Below the pieces are notes generated by a model. It searched no databases and was not told the DNA's origin. It saw only the letters and a program-made list of their open reading frames with translations. A DNA stretch of 16,174 nucleotides from Flavobacteriales bacterium. GTDB lineage: Bacteria > Bacteroidota > Bacteroidia > Flavobacteriales > Flavobacteriaceae. How positions within the stretch are numbered: the first letter of the stretch is position 1; every line of letters starts with the position of its first letter. Shown piece by piece: positions 7,003-15,537 of the stretch. The DNA lies in the NCBI GenBank assembly GCA_027031025.1, contig JALVEJ010000043.1, positions 1 through 16,174 of the forward strand. Direction: 5' to 3'. Both the position numbers and the translations under genes were made by a program.

Positions 7003-9600
7003 TTAGAAGAATTTTTGAAAAGGCTCTTTTCTTTTATCATATTTTAATCCTTGAAGCACGGAGGATTTGATGTTGATTTTAAAGTACCAATAAGTAGGTT
7101 GCTGCGGTTTCCACGTTAATGACATTTCCCAGCTTTTTAAGTCTTTGTAAAAAGTGAATTGGGTAAAAGTAAAATCGTTATGAACTAAATCGTATCCTGT
7201 TCGGTAGCCGATATTCCAAGAAGGGGAGAAATTGACTTTACCGGATAAATTGACAGAATGCACACTGATTTCGTTGAAAAAGAGTTGATCGGGTTTGTAA
7301 GATTTGTTTTGATAATTAAATGTATAATTAACCCGCATAGACCATTTTATATTGTTGTAATATAGCTCAGCCATATCGTCTTTTTTGGCTTTTTTAGTTT
7401 TTTGGTCACTTTTTTGAGCAAAAGTGGAGTTGCTAAAATTGTAGCCGGTAGATAAGCTGAAATTTTGAATACGTCCTATACCTTGATTTTCATCCCACGC
7501 AAACCGGTCGATATTATGCCCCAGACTGTCCAATGCATAAAAATCATACAGAGCGCCCATATTAATCGTAAAACCTTGCGTTATGGTTGCCGCAGACCGT
7601 AAATTAACTTTGGCTATTTTTAGGGAATCGGCCAGGAAATTGTAGCCGGTTGAAGCGGTCAAAAATCTGATTTTTTTTGATTTGCCGTCTTTCGTTCTGA
7701 TTTTAGCTTCAAAATCATTGGACAAACTCATTACCATCGATTTGGATTCATTGATGTTGGGTTTGCCGTAAAGCCCGTTATCAAAGATGGTGTAATCGAC
7801 ATATTCGTTGTGTGTCCAGTCGTAAAATTTGCGGATATAATCGCTGTTAACCGGATGATAAGAAGCGCTATAACCAATGTTTAGCGTATGTCGAATGCCT
7901 TGTAAAAAATGGTCTTTGCCGAACAAATAAGTGCCGTAAACAGAGGTTGATAGGCTTATGGAAGCATTAATATCTCTATAAGATGCGAAACCATTTCGTC
8001 GAATGATTCGCGGATTGCCGGTTGACAAGTTCCATTGCTTTCTGATGCTTTGCATTTGCCATACCTCTTTGTAGGTTAAGCTCGGTTGCAAGTTCAAATA
8101 TTTAAACAATTTCATATTGGTTTTAACAGGTATGGTATGCATGGCGCCAACTTCGGCATCGCGCCACATTTCCGGTTTAAAAAACAAACTGTCTTCCGTA
8201 TTGATTCTTTGTTGGGCGTCAAAGCGATAGGTGAAATTAATCCGTTGAAAAGCATTATTTTTCATCCCGTTTTTAGCAAAAGGATAAATACGGCTGACAT
8301 TTAAGTTAAATTGTGGTAAGGTCATACTGATTTTGCCGGTGCTAACATTTTGTTTGTGATCTAAATTGACCATGAAATTTAAAGGCAGACGGGCAAAACG
8401 CTGCTGATATGATACCGAAGAACCAAATTCGTTACTCAACCGGTTTTTGGTATTTAGTACATCGGTATAATTATAAGAATCACGATAATATTTTTTACTT
8501 CCCAGATTGACATTGGCCGTAAAACTACTCAGTGGACTACTTTTGTTGTCATTTCGATGGGTCCAAACGACGCGCCATTCCGAACTTTTTTCAAATTGCG
8601 GTAATTCCGCTTTGATTGTGTTGTTATAATTAAAACTAAAGTCGCCTGAAAACTTATAGCGTTTGATGTAGCGCGATTTTAAATGCAAACCGTATGAGCC
8701 GTTGGTGTAAATATCGCCGGTTGCCATTAAATCCATATAAGGACTGGCAGCCCAATAAAATCCGCCGTCGGTTAATGCATAGCCTAATCCTGTGTCGGCA
8801 AAGGTTGGCATCAAAAAGCCGGAGGTCCGGGTTTCGGTCAATGGAAAGAAGCCGAAGGGAATCATCAAAGGTGTAGCGACATCTTCTACCCACATTTGTG
8901 TAGTGCCAACTACTATTTTTTTACCGGGAACAATTTTGGCTTTTTTTGATAAAAAATAATATTCGGGATGTTCCTTGTCGGTTGAGGTGGTAAATTTGAT
9001 ATCTTTGACAAAGATAACGCTGTCATTATATTTTTTGGTAACGGCACTGTGCATGCTGAATTCGCCTTCTTTGGTGTAAGTATTCCAAACCAAAGCTTTT
9101 TTGGTTTCAAAATTAAACCGGATACTGTCATTTTCGGTTTCGGTATTACCTTGTTTAAAAATCGGTCTTTGCGTCAAATGTCCCAATGAATCGGGAATAC
9201 GCCCGGCATAAACTTCTTTTTTGCCGTAGTCAACATAAATAACACCTGCTGTCAGGTCGATATCTTGGTATTGGATATGTGCTTTATTGTAAAGTTTGAT
9301 AAATTTCTTTTTCTGGTTGATTTCGGTGTAGTCTTCGGCATAATGATACAATTCATCCGTTAAAGTGCTTTTAATTAAAGTGTCCTTTTGCGTGATGATA
9401 CTATCTTTTGGCTTGGTTATTGAATCTGATGTTTGTGTATTGGTAGGTTTTTGTATGTGTTTTTTTAAGTTGGTAATTTTTTGTAACTTGTTGTCCAGTT
9501 GGGACCAAGTATTGGTCGTGATTAAAAAAAACAGCCCGAAAAATAACCAAAAATATGTTTTGGTAAACAATTTGCTTATGTTATTTTTGTAGACTGTCAT
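7003..9600 (-). CDS. LptD-like outer-membrane lipopolysaccharide assembly protein
   Basis: The 865-residue protein matches the Bacteroidota form of LptD, the outer-membrane beta barrel that with LptE inserts lipopolysaccharide into the outer leaflet. A membrane-spanning signal sequence (WLFFGLFFLITTNTWSQ) is followed by an OstA-like periplasmic beta-jellyroll region (about 70-200, with KAHIQYQDIDLTAG). Then comes the plug/barrel junction motif IPFGFFPL...SGFLMPTF, with SGFLMPTF at 260-267, which is characteristic of the family. The remaining 600 residues show alternating amphipathic strands and end in Phe, as outer-membrane barrels do. The gene is divergent from the amidase gene, with the start codons 48 bases apart. 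The assignment rests on motif memory; the alternative name is simply a putative LPS-assembly/OstA family protein. Confidence 0.87.
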   Translation of the reverse strand: MTVYKNNISKLFTKTYFWLFFGLFFLITTNTWSQLDNKLQKITNLKKHIQKPTNTQTSDSITKPKDSIITQKDTLIKSTLTDELYHYAEDYTEINQKKKFIKLYNKAHIQYQDIDLTAGVIYVDYGKKEVYAGRIPDSLGHLTQRPIFKQGNTETENDSIRFNFETKKALVWNTYTKEGEFSMHSAVTKKYNDSVIFVKDIKFTTSTDKEHPEYYFLSKKAKIVPGKKIVVGTTQMWVEDVATPLMIPFGFFPLTETRTSGFLMPTFADTGLGYALTDGGFYWAASPYMDLMATGDIYTNGSYGLHLKSRYIKRYKFSGDFSFNYNNTIKAELPQFEKSSEWRVVWTHRNDNKSSPLSSFTANVNLGSKKYYRDSYNYTDVLNTKNRLSNEFGSSVSYQQRFARLPLNFMVNLDHKQNVSTGKISMTLPQFNLNVSRIYPFAKNGMKNNAFQRINFTYRFDAQQRINTEDSLFFKPEMWRDAEVGAMHTIPVKTNMKLFKYLNLQPSLTYKEVWQMQSIRKQWNLSTGNPRIIRRNGFASYRDINASISLSTSVYGTYLFGKDHFLQGIRHTLNIGYSASYHPVNSDYIRKFYDWTHNEYVDYTIFDNGLYGKPNINESKSMVMSLSNDFEAKIRTKDGKSKKIRFLTASTGYNFLADSLKIAKVNLRSAATITQGFTINMGALYDFYALDSLGHNIDRFAWDENQGIGRIQNFSLSTGYNFSNSTFAQKSDQKTKKAKKDDMAELYYNNIKWSMRVNYTFNYQNKSYKPDQLFFNEISVHSVNLSGKVNFSPSWNIGYRTGYDLVHNDFTFTQFTFYKDLKSWEMSLTWKPQQPTYWYFKINIKSSVLQGLKYDKRKEPFQKFF
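9559..9589 (+). promoter_or_regulatory. Full Bacteroidota promoter driving the amidase gene
   Basis: A -33 element TTTG at 9559-9562 and a -7 element TATTTTTG at 9582-9589 are separated by 19 bases, an exact fit to the Bacteroidota consensus TTTG-N19-TAnnTTTG. Transcription should start near 9595, giving a leader of about 50 bases before the ATG at 9649. The promoter lies inside the first codons of the oppositely oriented LptD-like gene. Confidence 0.65.
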
Positions 9601-9623
9601 ATTGAAATTAAATTTGCTAAGGG

Positions 9624-9631
9624 CAAAAATA
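9624..9631 (-). promoter_or_regulatory. -7 promoter box for the LptD-like gene
   Basis: Read on the minus strand this is TATTTTTG, an exact TAnnTTTG match, 23 bases upstream of the ATG at 9600. No good -33 element is seen at the expected distance. It lies in the leader of the divergent amidase transcript, so the two promoters face away from each other and overlap in range. Confidence 0.42.
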
Positions 9632-9648
9632 AATCTTTTGATTAAGAT

Positions 9649-10905
9649 ATGATTAAAAAAGCATCAAAAACTATGTTTAATACTTCTAAAATAAAATGCA
9701 TCATTTTTTTTATAGCAATAATCGTGCAAATGCCGTCAGGAACATGCTTGGCGCAGCAAAAAAAATTTAAGGTAGTGATTGATGCCGGTCACGGCGGACA
9801 TGATACAGGCACAAGAGGCACGGGCAAAATGCGTAAGAAAGAAAAAGATATAGCTTTGGCTGTTGCCAAATTAGTCGCCAAAAAACTTAAATCATATAGA
9901 GATATCAAACCGATTTTAACCCGCAATAAAGATGTTTTTTTAGAATTGTATCAACGAGCCGAAATAGCCAATAAAAACAAAGCTGATTTGTTTGTTTCCA
10001 TACACTGTAACGCCAATAGAAACAAAAGGGCAAGTGGCTCGGAGACCTTTGTGCTGGGAGTGCATCGCAATAAGGATAATTTGGAAGTTGCCAAGCGTGA
10101 GAATGCCGTAATTGAACTAGAAGCCGACAACCAGTTGCACTATAAAGGTTTTGACCCTAAACATCCCGAAACTTTCATAGGCTTGACCTTGATGCAAGAA
10201 GAATTTTTAGACCAGAGTATTATGTTGGCATCGTTGATTCAGCAAGAGTATAAAAAACGGATTAAGCATAGTAAAGACAGAAGCGTTCAACAAGCCGGTT
10301 TTGCCGTGTTAAGACTGACATATATGCCCAGTGTTTTGACCGAAATAGGGTTTTTGACCAATCCGAAAGAGGAAAAATTTTTAAACTCCAAATCCGGTCA
10401 AGAAACAATAGCGACCTCAATTGCCAATGCTATTGTCAAGTATAAAAATTATATCAACTACAATACACCCGAGATTAAACCTAAACCTAAGTCACAACAA
10501 GAAACTTCAACTAATAAATCAAGAGTGCCCAAAGTTTCTAAACAAATTGCTCATACTGACAATAAACCAAAGACTTTACATAAACCTGTTGAAAAGCAAA
10601 CAGTTTCAAAGGCAAATCGTTCAAATGCTAGCTCTGCCGTTTATAAAAATGTGATTTTTAAAGTGCAACTATTGGCAACTAGTAAGAAAATACCCTTAAA
10701 ACCTGAAAATTTTCGCGGCTTGAAAGATTTATCCATGATTAAGGAAGGAAATTTGTATAAATATTTTGCCGGTCATACTTCCGATTTTGAAAAAATTTTA
10801 GAGATAAAAGGCGAAGCCCGTTACAAATCTTTCCGGCAGGCATTTATTGTAGCTTATGTCAATGGCAAGCGGGTACCTTTGTCCGAAATTTTACATAAGA
10901 AATAA
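9649..10905 (+). CDS. N-acetylmuramoyl-L-alanine amidase with C-terminal SPOR-like domain
   Basis: The enzyme cleaves the amide bond between N-acetylmuramic acid and L-alanine in peptidoglycan and acts in the periplasm, typically during daughter-cell separation. The 418-residue protein has a signal peptide (about 14-36, hydrophobic IIFFIAIIVQM). The Amidase_3 catalytic domain (about 40-265) has zinc ligands H48 (DAGHGG), E65 (KKEKDIAL) and H119 (SIHCNA), plus catalytic Glu232 in LTEIGFLTN. A low-complexity Lys/Pro/Ser linker (about 270-335) joins a SPOR-like tail (about 338-415, VIFKVQLLATSKK to AFIVAYVNGKRVPL). In the family this tail binds stripped glycan strands. An alternative start is Met9 (9673), which would also leave a workable signal peptide. 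An MCE gene follows after 49 bases, probably in the same transcript. Confidence 0.94.
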   Translation: MIKKASKTMFNTSKIKCIIFFIAIIVQMPSGTCLAQQKKFKVVIDAGHGGHDTGTRGTGKMRKKEKDIALAVAKLVAKKLKSYRDIKPILTRNKDVFLELYQRAEIANKNKADLFVSIHCNANRNKRASGSETFVLGVHRNKDNLEVAKRENAVIELEADNQLHYKGFDPKHPETFIGLTLMQEEFLDQSIMLASLIQQEYKKRIKHSKDRSVQQAGFAVLRLTYMPSVLTEIGFLTNPKEEKFLNSKSGQETIATSIANAIVKYKNYINYNTPEIKPKPKSQQETSTNKSRVPKVSKQIAHTDNKPKTLHKPVEKQTVSKANRSNASSAVYKNVIFKVQLLATSKKIPLKPENFRGLKDLSMIKEGNLYKYFAGHTSDFEKILEIKGEARYKSFRQAFIVAYVNGKRVPLSEILHKK

Positions 10906-10954
10906 ACTTGGTTTTAAAAAATATGCTAATTTTACCGCAATATAATCCAGCTGA

Positions 10955-11872
10955 ATGAAAATAAAAAGAGAACATAAAACCGCCTTAATTGTTATTACTG
11001 CCTTAGCCTTGTTTATTTGGGGGTTTAATTACTTGAAAGGTAAAGATATTTTTAAATCTTACCATACTTATTATGCTATTTTGGATAATGTTGAAGGCGT
11101 GGTGCAATCAACACCGGTTACTTTAAAAGGTATTCAAATAGGGACGATAGACGATTTGAAATTTTATAACGGCATACAAAAAACCATGATGGTTTTAAAT
11201 ATTGATAGCGATTTTAAGTTTTCAAGAGATAGTAAAGTTAAAATTTACGGCGGAAATATTATGGGCGGTAAAAGTGTAGCAATAGTGCCCGGCACTTTAG
11301 GTCAAATGGCCAAAGACGGTGATACTTTGGCTGTTATGAAAATGCCCGGCATGTTTGACTTGGTCAATGATAAAATTACGCCTTTGCAAAATAAATTGGA
11401 ACGTATATTGACTTCAACAGATACCCTGTTGGTAGGGATTAACAATGTCTTAAATCCACAGACGCAAAAACATTTAAAATCGACTATTTCGGATTTGTCC
11501 GTTACGATGAGTCAGTTGAAACAGACCACCCAAAGATTAAATGGTTTTATGATGCAAAATCAAACTATTCTTAACAGATCATTATCTAACGTCGATACGA
11601 TAACCCATAATTTTGCCCGTTTGAGCGATTCGTTAAAACAAATTAAAATTAAATATTTGGTTAATCAAATTAATCAAAGTGTCGCTAAACTAAATATTAG
11701 TTTGGATAAACTGAATAAAGGGGACGGCACTATGTCTAAACTGATGAATGATAAAAAACTCTATGATAATTTGGAACGCAGCACAAAAGAATTGGAATTA
11801 CTCCTTAAAGATTTGCGAGAGCATCCCAAGCGTTATGTGCATTTTTCTTTGTGGGGGAGAAAAGGAGAGTAG
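10955..11872 (+). CDS. MCE/MlaD family lipid-transport substrate-binding protein
   Basis: The 305-residue protein has one N-terminal membrane anchor (about 9-26, ALIVITALALFIWGFNYL) and an MCE domain (about 38-115). The family signature is visible as VTLKGIQIGTI followed by KIYGGNIMGGKSVAIVPG. The rest (about 140-295) is largely helical, with heptad-like stretches (NKLERILTSTDTLLVGINNVL, SLDKLNKGDGTMSKLMND) typical of MCE proteins, which form hexameric rings with a helical tunnel. In other bacteria MlaD-type proteins carry phospholipids between inner and outer membranes with an ABC transporter. No transporter subunits are encoded here, so partners must lie elsewhere. A weak promoter-like pair (TTG at 10908-10910, TAATTTTA at 10927-10934, spacing 16) precedes it, but read-through from the amidase gene is equally likely. 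Confidence 0.9.
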   Translation: MKIKREHKTALIVITALALFIWGFNYLKGKDIFKSYHTYYAILDNVEGVVQSTPVTLKGIQIGTIDDLKFYNGIQKTMMVLNIDSDFKFSRDSKVKIYGGNIMGGKSVAIVPGTLGQMAKDGDTLAVMKMPGMFDLVNDKITPLQNKLERILTSTDTLLVGINNVLNPQTQKHLKSTISDLSVTMSQLKQTTQRLNGFMMQNQTILNRSLSNVDTITHNFARLSDSLKQIKIKYLVNQINQSVAKLNISLDKLNKGDGTMSKLMNDKKLYDNLERSTKELELLLKDLREHPKRYVHFSLWGRKGE

Positions 11873-11924
11873 TTTTTAATCCTTTTCTAGTTAATTTCAG
11901 ATTGAATATCTTTGGAATGAGAGT

Positions 11925-12701
11925 TTAAGCCTTATTATCATCGGCCTTCAAAATCAATTCCGTTAAATAATGATACAATTCGTATTTAGGGCTTTGTCTT
12001 AAAAATTCCAGATGTTTTTCAATGGTTTTTAAATCACCGCGGCTTGCCGGTCCGGTTTGAGCCTGGTCGGGCGGTAAGCTTTGAACTTTTTGAGCAACTT
12101 CTAAAATCAAAGGTTTAACCAAGTCGAATGATAAACCTTGTTCTTGTAAAATATCGGCAGCTTGTTGATACATATAATTGACAAAGTTGGCAGCAAAAAC
12201 TCCGGCAATATGTAAAGCTTTTCGCTGATTAGAATCAACTATTTGAACTTTGTTAGAAAGTTTTATGGCTAAATGTTTTAACAAGTCCAAATCCGGTTTA
12301 TTGTTGGCTTCTATCAAAATAGGAATATTCAAAAAATCTATCTCAGGTTTGTTTTTTGAAAAAGTTTGAAACGGATAAAAAACACCTTTTCTAGTAGTTT
12401 GTATGTCTTGCATAGCCACACTACCCGAAGTGTGAACGGTTAAAGTATCAAAATCTTGCAGCTTTTTTGAAAAAGGCGTAATGGCTTCATCTTTTAAAGC
12501 CAGAATAAAGATATCTGCCGGTTGCAGCTTGGATAAATCATCAATGATTGCCGTGTCATTTTCAAAATTTTTAATACTGTTGATATGGCGGTTATACATT
12601 TGTTGTAGATTGATTTGGGGTAATTTTAGCAATTTTTTAGCGAGATGTGTCGCAACGTTGCCTCCACCAAATATCGTAATATTTAATCTTTGATTATCCA
12701 T
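11925..12701 (-). CDS. Rossmann-like and DUF2520 domain protein
   Basis: I choose the ATG at 12701 (258 residues). It overlaps the end of the upstream miaE-like gene by only 8 bases and puts the dinucleotide-binding motif near the N-terminus, as usual. The in-frame ATG at 12746 would overlap by 53 bases. The N-terminal half is a Rossmann fold with ITIFGGGNVATHLAKKL (GGGNVA at 12-17), resembling pyrroline-5-carboxylate reductase or prephenate dehydrogenase folds. The C-terminal half (about 115-245) is the helical DUF2520 domain with the recognisable GPASRGDLKTIEKHLEFL. The family is a putative NAD(P)-dependent oxidoreductase with no established substrate. It converges on the MCE gene with 52 bases between stop codons and no obvious terminator. 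Confidence 0.86.
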   Translation of the reverse strand: MDNQRLNITIFGGGNVATHLAKKLLKLPQINLQQMYNRHINSIKNFENDTAIIDDLSKLQPADIFILALKDEAITPFSKKLQDFDTLTVHTSGSVAMQDIQTTRKGVFYPFQTFSKNKPEIDFLNIPILIEANNKPDLDLLKHLAIKLSNKVQIVDSNQRKALHIAGVFAANFVNYMYQQAADILQEQGLSFDLVKPLILEVAQKVQSLPPDQAQTGPASRGDLKTIEKHLEFLRQSPKYELYHYLTELILKADDNKA

Positions 12702-13281
12702 GAACCAAAGCTTTATGTCCCAGACTATCAATGAGTTTGGCTTCATAAGTCAAAAGCCGGTCCCAAATTGGGTCAATGCGTTCCTTACCACCGAATTTTC
12801 TGGCATATTCCAGAAAAACCCTGTAATGCCGTGCTTCGCTGGCAAACAAATCTTTATAAAAACCGGCAAGTTCCGGATGTATCGGTTCTAAAACGGGAAT
12901 CAATACACTAAAACGCTCGCAACTACGAGCTTCCATTAAGGAAGAAAGCATCAGTTTTTGTAAAAATTTTTCCTGACGGTCCTTGGTTTTAGGAAAAAAT
13001 TTACGCAGTTGCATAGCATAAGCATTTTGCGATTCTTGCCCCAATTGCAAATGCATTTTTTGAATCCACTCGTAAACCATTTCAAAGTGTTGTATCTCTT
13101 CAATGGCAAGTGCAGACATGGTATTGACAAATTCAGTATCATCCGGTTGGTGGTTGATGACCGCCATTGCCGATTGAGCCGCTTTCATTTCATTGTAAGC
13201 ATGGTCGGTCAAAAACGTCTGTAAATCTTGTAAAACAGCTTCTGCCCATTTTGGCGATGTTTGTGTTTTTAGTCCTAACAT
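12694..13281 (-). CDS. miaE: tRNA-(ms2io6A)-hydroxylase MiaE
   Basis: MiaE is a non-haem di-iron monooxygenase that hydroxylates the isopentenyl side chain of 2-methylthio-N6-isopentenyladenosine at tRNA position 37, using O2. At 195 residues the length is normal. Six plausible iron ligands are visible in a ferritin-like four-helix pattern: E31 (YNEMKAA), E62 and H65 (EEIQHFE), E117 (MEARSCERF), and E149 and H152 (SEARHYRVF). Its substrate would need MiaA and MiaB, whose genes are not in this window. The gene starts 53 bases after the antiporter stop, with no terminator between, and its last bases overlap the start of the DUF2520 gene (shared ATGGATAA), pointing to one transcript with coupled translation of the second pair. 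Confidence 0.93.
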   Translation of the reverse strand: MLGLKTQTSPKWAEAVLQDLQTFLTDHAYNEMKAAQSAMAVINHQPDDTEFVNTMSALAIEEIQHFEMVYEWIQKMHLQLGQESQNAYAMQLRKFFPKTKDRQEKFLQKLMLSSLMEARSCERFSVLIPVLEPIHPELAGFYKDLFASEARHYRVFLEYARKFGGKERIDPIWDRLLTYEAKLIDSLGHKALVHG

Positions 13282-13334
13282 TTTTTTATTTGATATTTAA
13301 AAAATTAAAGTTCTCTTTTTTTGGCAGTGAAAAA

Positions 13335-15251
13335 CTATGAAACCTCAAAGCGCAACCGCACTTGGTCCAAACTTTCTTTGGAGCCAACAAAGGTTAATAT
13401 ATCACCCAGACGCAATTGTGTATATCCATGAGTGATAACCGTATTACCACGTCGTTTCATTGACAGGATAATTACATCTTGTGGCAAATGCAAGTCTCTA
13501 ATACGTAATCCGACCAAATCGTGATTTCGAACTTCGACATCAATGGTATCTTGGTCTTTGTCAAAACCGAGTAAGATATTGGTAGCTTCGGGTGCCCGGA
13601 CCATATGATCTAAAAGATTGACCATAGCAGCTGTCGGTTCAATGACTTTGACACCTATTTCTTTAAATTTTTGTGCATACGCACCGCTTTCCAAACGGGT
13701 AATCATGTTAGGAGAACCAATAGTTTCATAAAGCCACTCGGCTATTTCAAAGTTCTTTTCATCATCGGGATATAACAAAATGATGCTGTCCGGATTGCCT
13801 AAATCTAATCCGGCTATACTTTCTTTATTATAAGTGTCAACTTGTAAAATGTCGATATCTTTAACATTATGTTTTTTTTGGGTGGTGACTATTTTAACCT
13901 TCCAACCTTGTTGTTTGAGCAAGCGTGCCAATGCCAGCGAAATGCTGTCCAAACTAAATATAACCGCTTGATTTTTGTTGTCGGTCTTTTTAAAATCTTG
14001 CTTTTGATGTGCTTCACCTACATATTTTATTGCCCATTTAAACAAAGGTGGTCCGATGATTTGATTTAAAACAATAATAGCGATGATAATGGTTTCAAAT
14101 TCGTGTCCCCACTTGGGAAAAGTATTCGATATCATAGTCGTTAAACCAATGGCTACACCGGCTTGGGTGACATAAGGCATCCAAGCAATTTTGGTATATT
14201 TTTTATCGTCTTTGGCAGCCAAAACACCAATAATACCGCCGATAACTAAAGTTATAATTCTAATAATGAATAATATAAGGGCAATTTCGACAACTTTTAT
14301 CAAAGTTTGTAAAGAAAGAGAGTCTCCGGTCAATGTGAAAAAGATAATGTAAATATAAGGACTGATATAATCTAAAATAACCTCAAATTCGTGATTGTAG
14401 GCGGTATAATTAGTAACATAAAAGCTGGCTACAATAGCAATAAGTAATGGTTCTAATTCGAAATGAAAACCTGATAAGTTAGCTTGATAAACAACCCAAT
14501 GGTTTAACAAGTATATAGTATAACCTATTAAGATTACAAAAAAAGCTTTATATGTAAATGGTAAATTGGTTGATAATAAAAATTCTAAAATTTTACCAAA
14601 AAGAAAACCAATAATAAATGACAAACCAATTTGTAATAATAAAACTAAAAGGAAATTAAGATTAAGAGGTGCTTCATTAATAACAGTTTTCGCAATAGCA
14701 AAAACTATTGCAAAAAGTATGATTACCAAAACATCTTTTACGACAGTAACCCCCATAACTGTTTTTACAAAAGGGCCTTTGGCACGTAACTCGTTAATAA
14801 CTGCAATGGCTGATGAAGGTGAACGCGCCACAAAGATTGTAGCAAATAACATTGCAACAACAATGCGGACCGCCGTTGTCATTTCTTGCATGAATGGTAT
14901 AAAATCAGCAATAAAATAAATAAAAATACCGCTTAAAATAAAAGTGATAAGTAATTGTCCTACTATCATCCATTTGATACTACGCATCCGGCTTCTAAGC
15001 TCTTCCAAATGTAACTCGGCACCGGCAGAAAAAGCGATGATGGCTAAGGCTATTTCATTTAAAAAGTTAAGTTTGGGTATGGCATAATCTGGAATAAAAC
15101 CCAAGAAGGAACTTCCTGCCAATATTCCGGTCAAAATTAAACCGGTAATCAATGGAAAATGAATTTTCTTTTGTAAGAATTTGGCAATTTGATACGCTGC
15201 AATTGCAACTATAAAAAAACCGGTTAAATATTTGATGAGGCTAAAATCCAT
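13335..15251 (-). CDS. CPA2-type cation/proton antiporter with TrkA-N/TrkA-C regulatory domains
   Basis: The 638-residue inner-membrane protein is probably a K+ or Na+/H+ exchanger of the KefB/CPA2 type. Residues 1-405 form about 12 hydrophobic segments of a Na_H_Exchanger domain, with the motif VARSPSSAIAVINEL in the middle of the membrane domain. Residues about 425-545 look like a TrkA-N (RCK) domain, and about 560-636 a TrkA-C domain (DVEVRNHDLVGLRIRDL to LRLGDILTFVGS). In the RCK domain the usual GxGxxG is replaced by SLDSIS (433-438), so NAD(H) or nucleotide binding may be lost. A TAnnTTTG promoter box lies 23 bases upstream of the start codon. It is the probable first gene of an operon with miaE and the DUF2520 gene. 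Ion specificity cannot be read from sequence. Confidence 0.9.
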   Translation of the reverse strand: MDFSLIKYLTGFFIVAIAAYQIAKFLQKKIHFPLITGLILTGILAGSSFLGFIPDYAIPKLNFLNEIALAIIAFSAGAELHLEELRSRMRSIKWMIVGQLLITFILSGIFIYFIADFIPFMQEMTTAVRIVVAMLFATIFVARSPSSAIAVINELRAKGPFVKTVMGVTVVKDVLVIILFAIVFAIAKTVINEAPLNLNFLLVLLLQIGLSFIIGFLFGKILEFLLSTNLPFTYKAFFVILIGYTIYLLNHWVVYQANLSGFHFELEPLLIAIVASFYVTNYTAYNHEFEVILDYISPYIYIIFFTLTGDSLSLQTLIKVVEIALILFIIRIITLVIGGIIGVLAAKDDKKYTKIAWMPYVTQAGVAIGLTTMISNTFPKWGHEFETIIIAIIVLNQIIGPPLFKWAIKYVGEAHQKQDFKKTDNKNQAVIFSLDSISLALARLLKQQGWKVKIVTTQKKHNVKDIDILQVDTYNKESIAGLDLGNPDSIILLYPDDEKNFEIAEWLYETIGSPNMITRLESGAYAQKFKEIGVKVIEPTAAMVNLLDHMVRAPEATNILLGFDKDQDTIDVEVRNHDLVGLRIRDLHLPQDVIILSMKRRGNTVITHGYTQLRLGDILTFVGSKESLDQVRLRFEVS

Positions 15252-15274
15252 AAATGATTTTTATTCTTTTTTGA

Positions 15275-15282
15275 CAAAAATA
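15275..15282 (-). promoter_or_regulatory. -7 promoter box for the antiporter operon
   Basis: On the minus strand this reads TATTTTTG, an exact TAnnTTTG match, 23 bases before the ATG at 15251. No -33 TTTG is found at 19-21 bases. It would drive the antiporter, miaE-like and DUF2520 genes. Confidence 0.45.
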
Positions 15283-15294
15283 CACTTTTTTTTA

Positions 15295-15503
15295 TTGAGG
15301 AATGAGGATTTGTTTCGTTTCATTGAATATTTTGATTATTAATAATTATCTACTGCTTCAATCTATAATCCTTCATCTAAATTGAGGAAATGAGGAATAA
15401 GGAGTGAGGAATTGAGAAGTAGGCCATTGTGTGATTTTACGAGGTAACGAGCAAAATTGTACCGAAGCGCCGGGTATGGAATTGATAAATTGAGGAATTG
15501 AGA
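15295..15503. repeat. Scattered GAGGAA-rich low-complexity repeats
   Basis: Variants of ATTGAGGAA and TGAGGAAT recur at about 15294-15308, 15381-15416 and 15488-15503 within the 586-base gene-free stretch before the antiporter (15252-15837). Between them lies unremarkable AT-rich DNA and a short more GC-rich piece at about 15438-15480. The copies are imperfect and irregularly spaced, unlike a CRISPR array. I see no coding frame or structured RNA here. Confidence 0.45.
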
Positions 15504-15537
15504 TTTTTTAAATTTTGAAATTAAGAACAATTAAGTT

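Noticed and set aside
12700..13224. Small plus-strand frames opposite miaE (12700-12891, 13009-13224)
   Set aside because: They are shadows of miaE, whose di-iron ligands and length fully support the minus-strand gene.
14566..14919. Plus-strand frame of 117 codons inside the antiporter gene
   Set aside because: It is antisense to membrane-spanning codons of a well-supported antiporter and shows no family features.
15295..15503. Possible CRISPR array from recurring GAGGAA words
   Set aside because: Repeats are short, imperfect and irregularly spaced, with no uniform spacers and no cas genes in the window.
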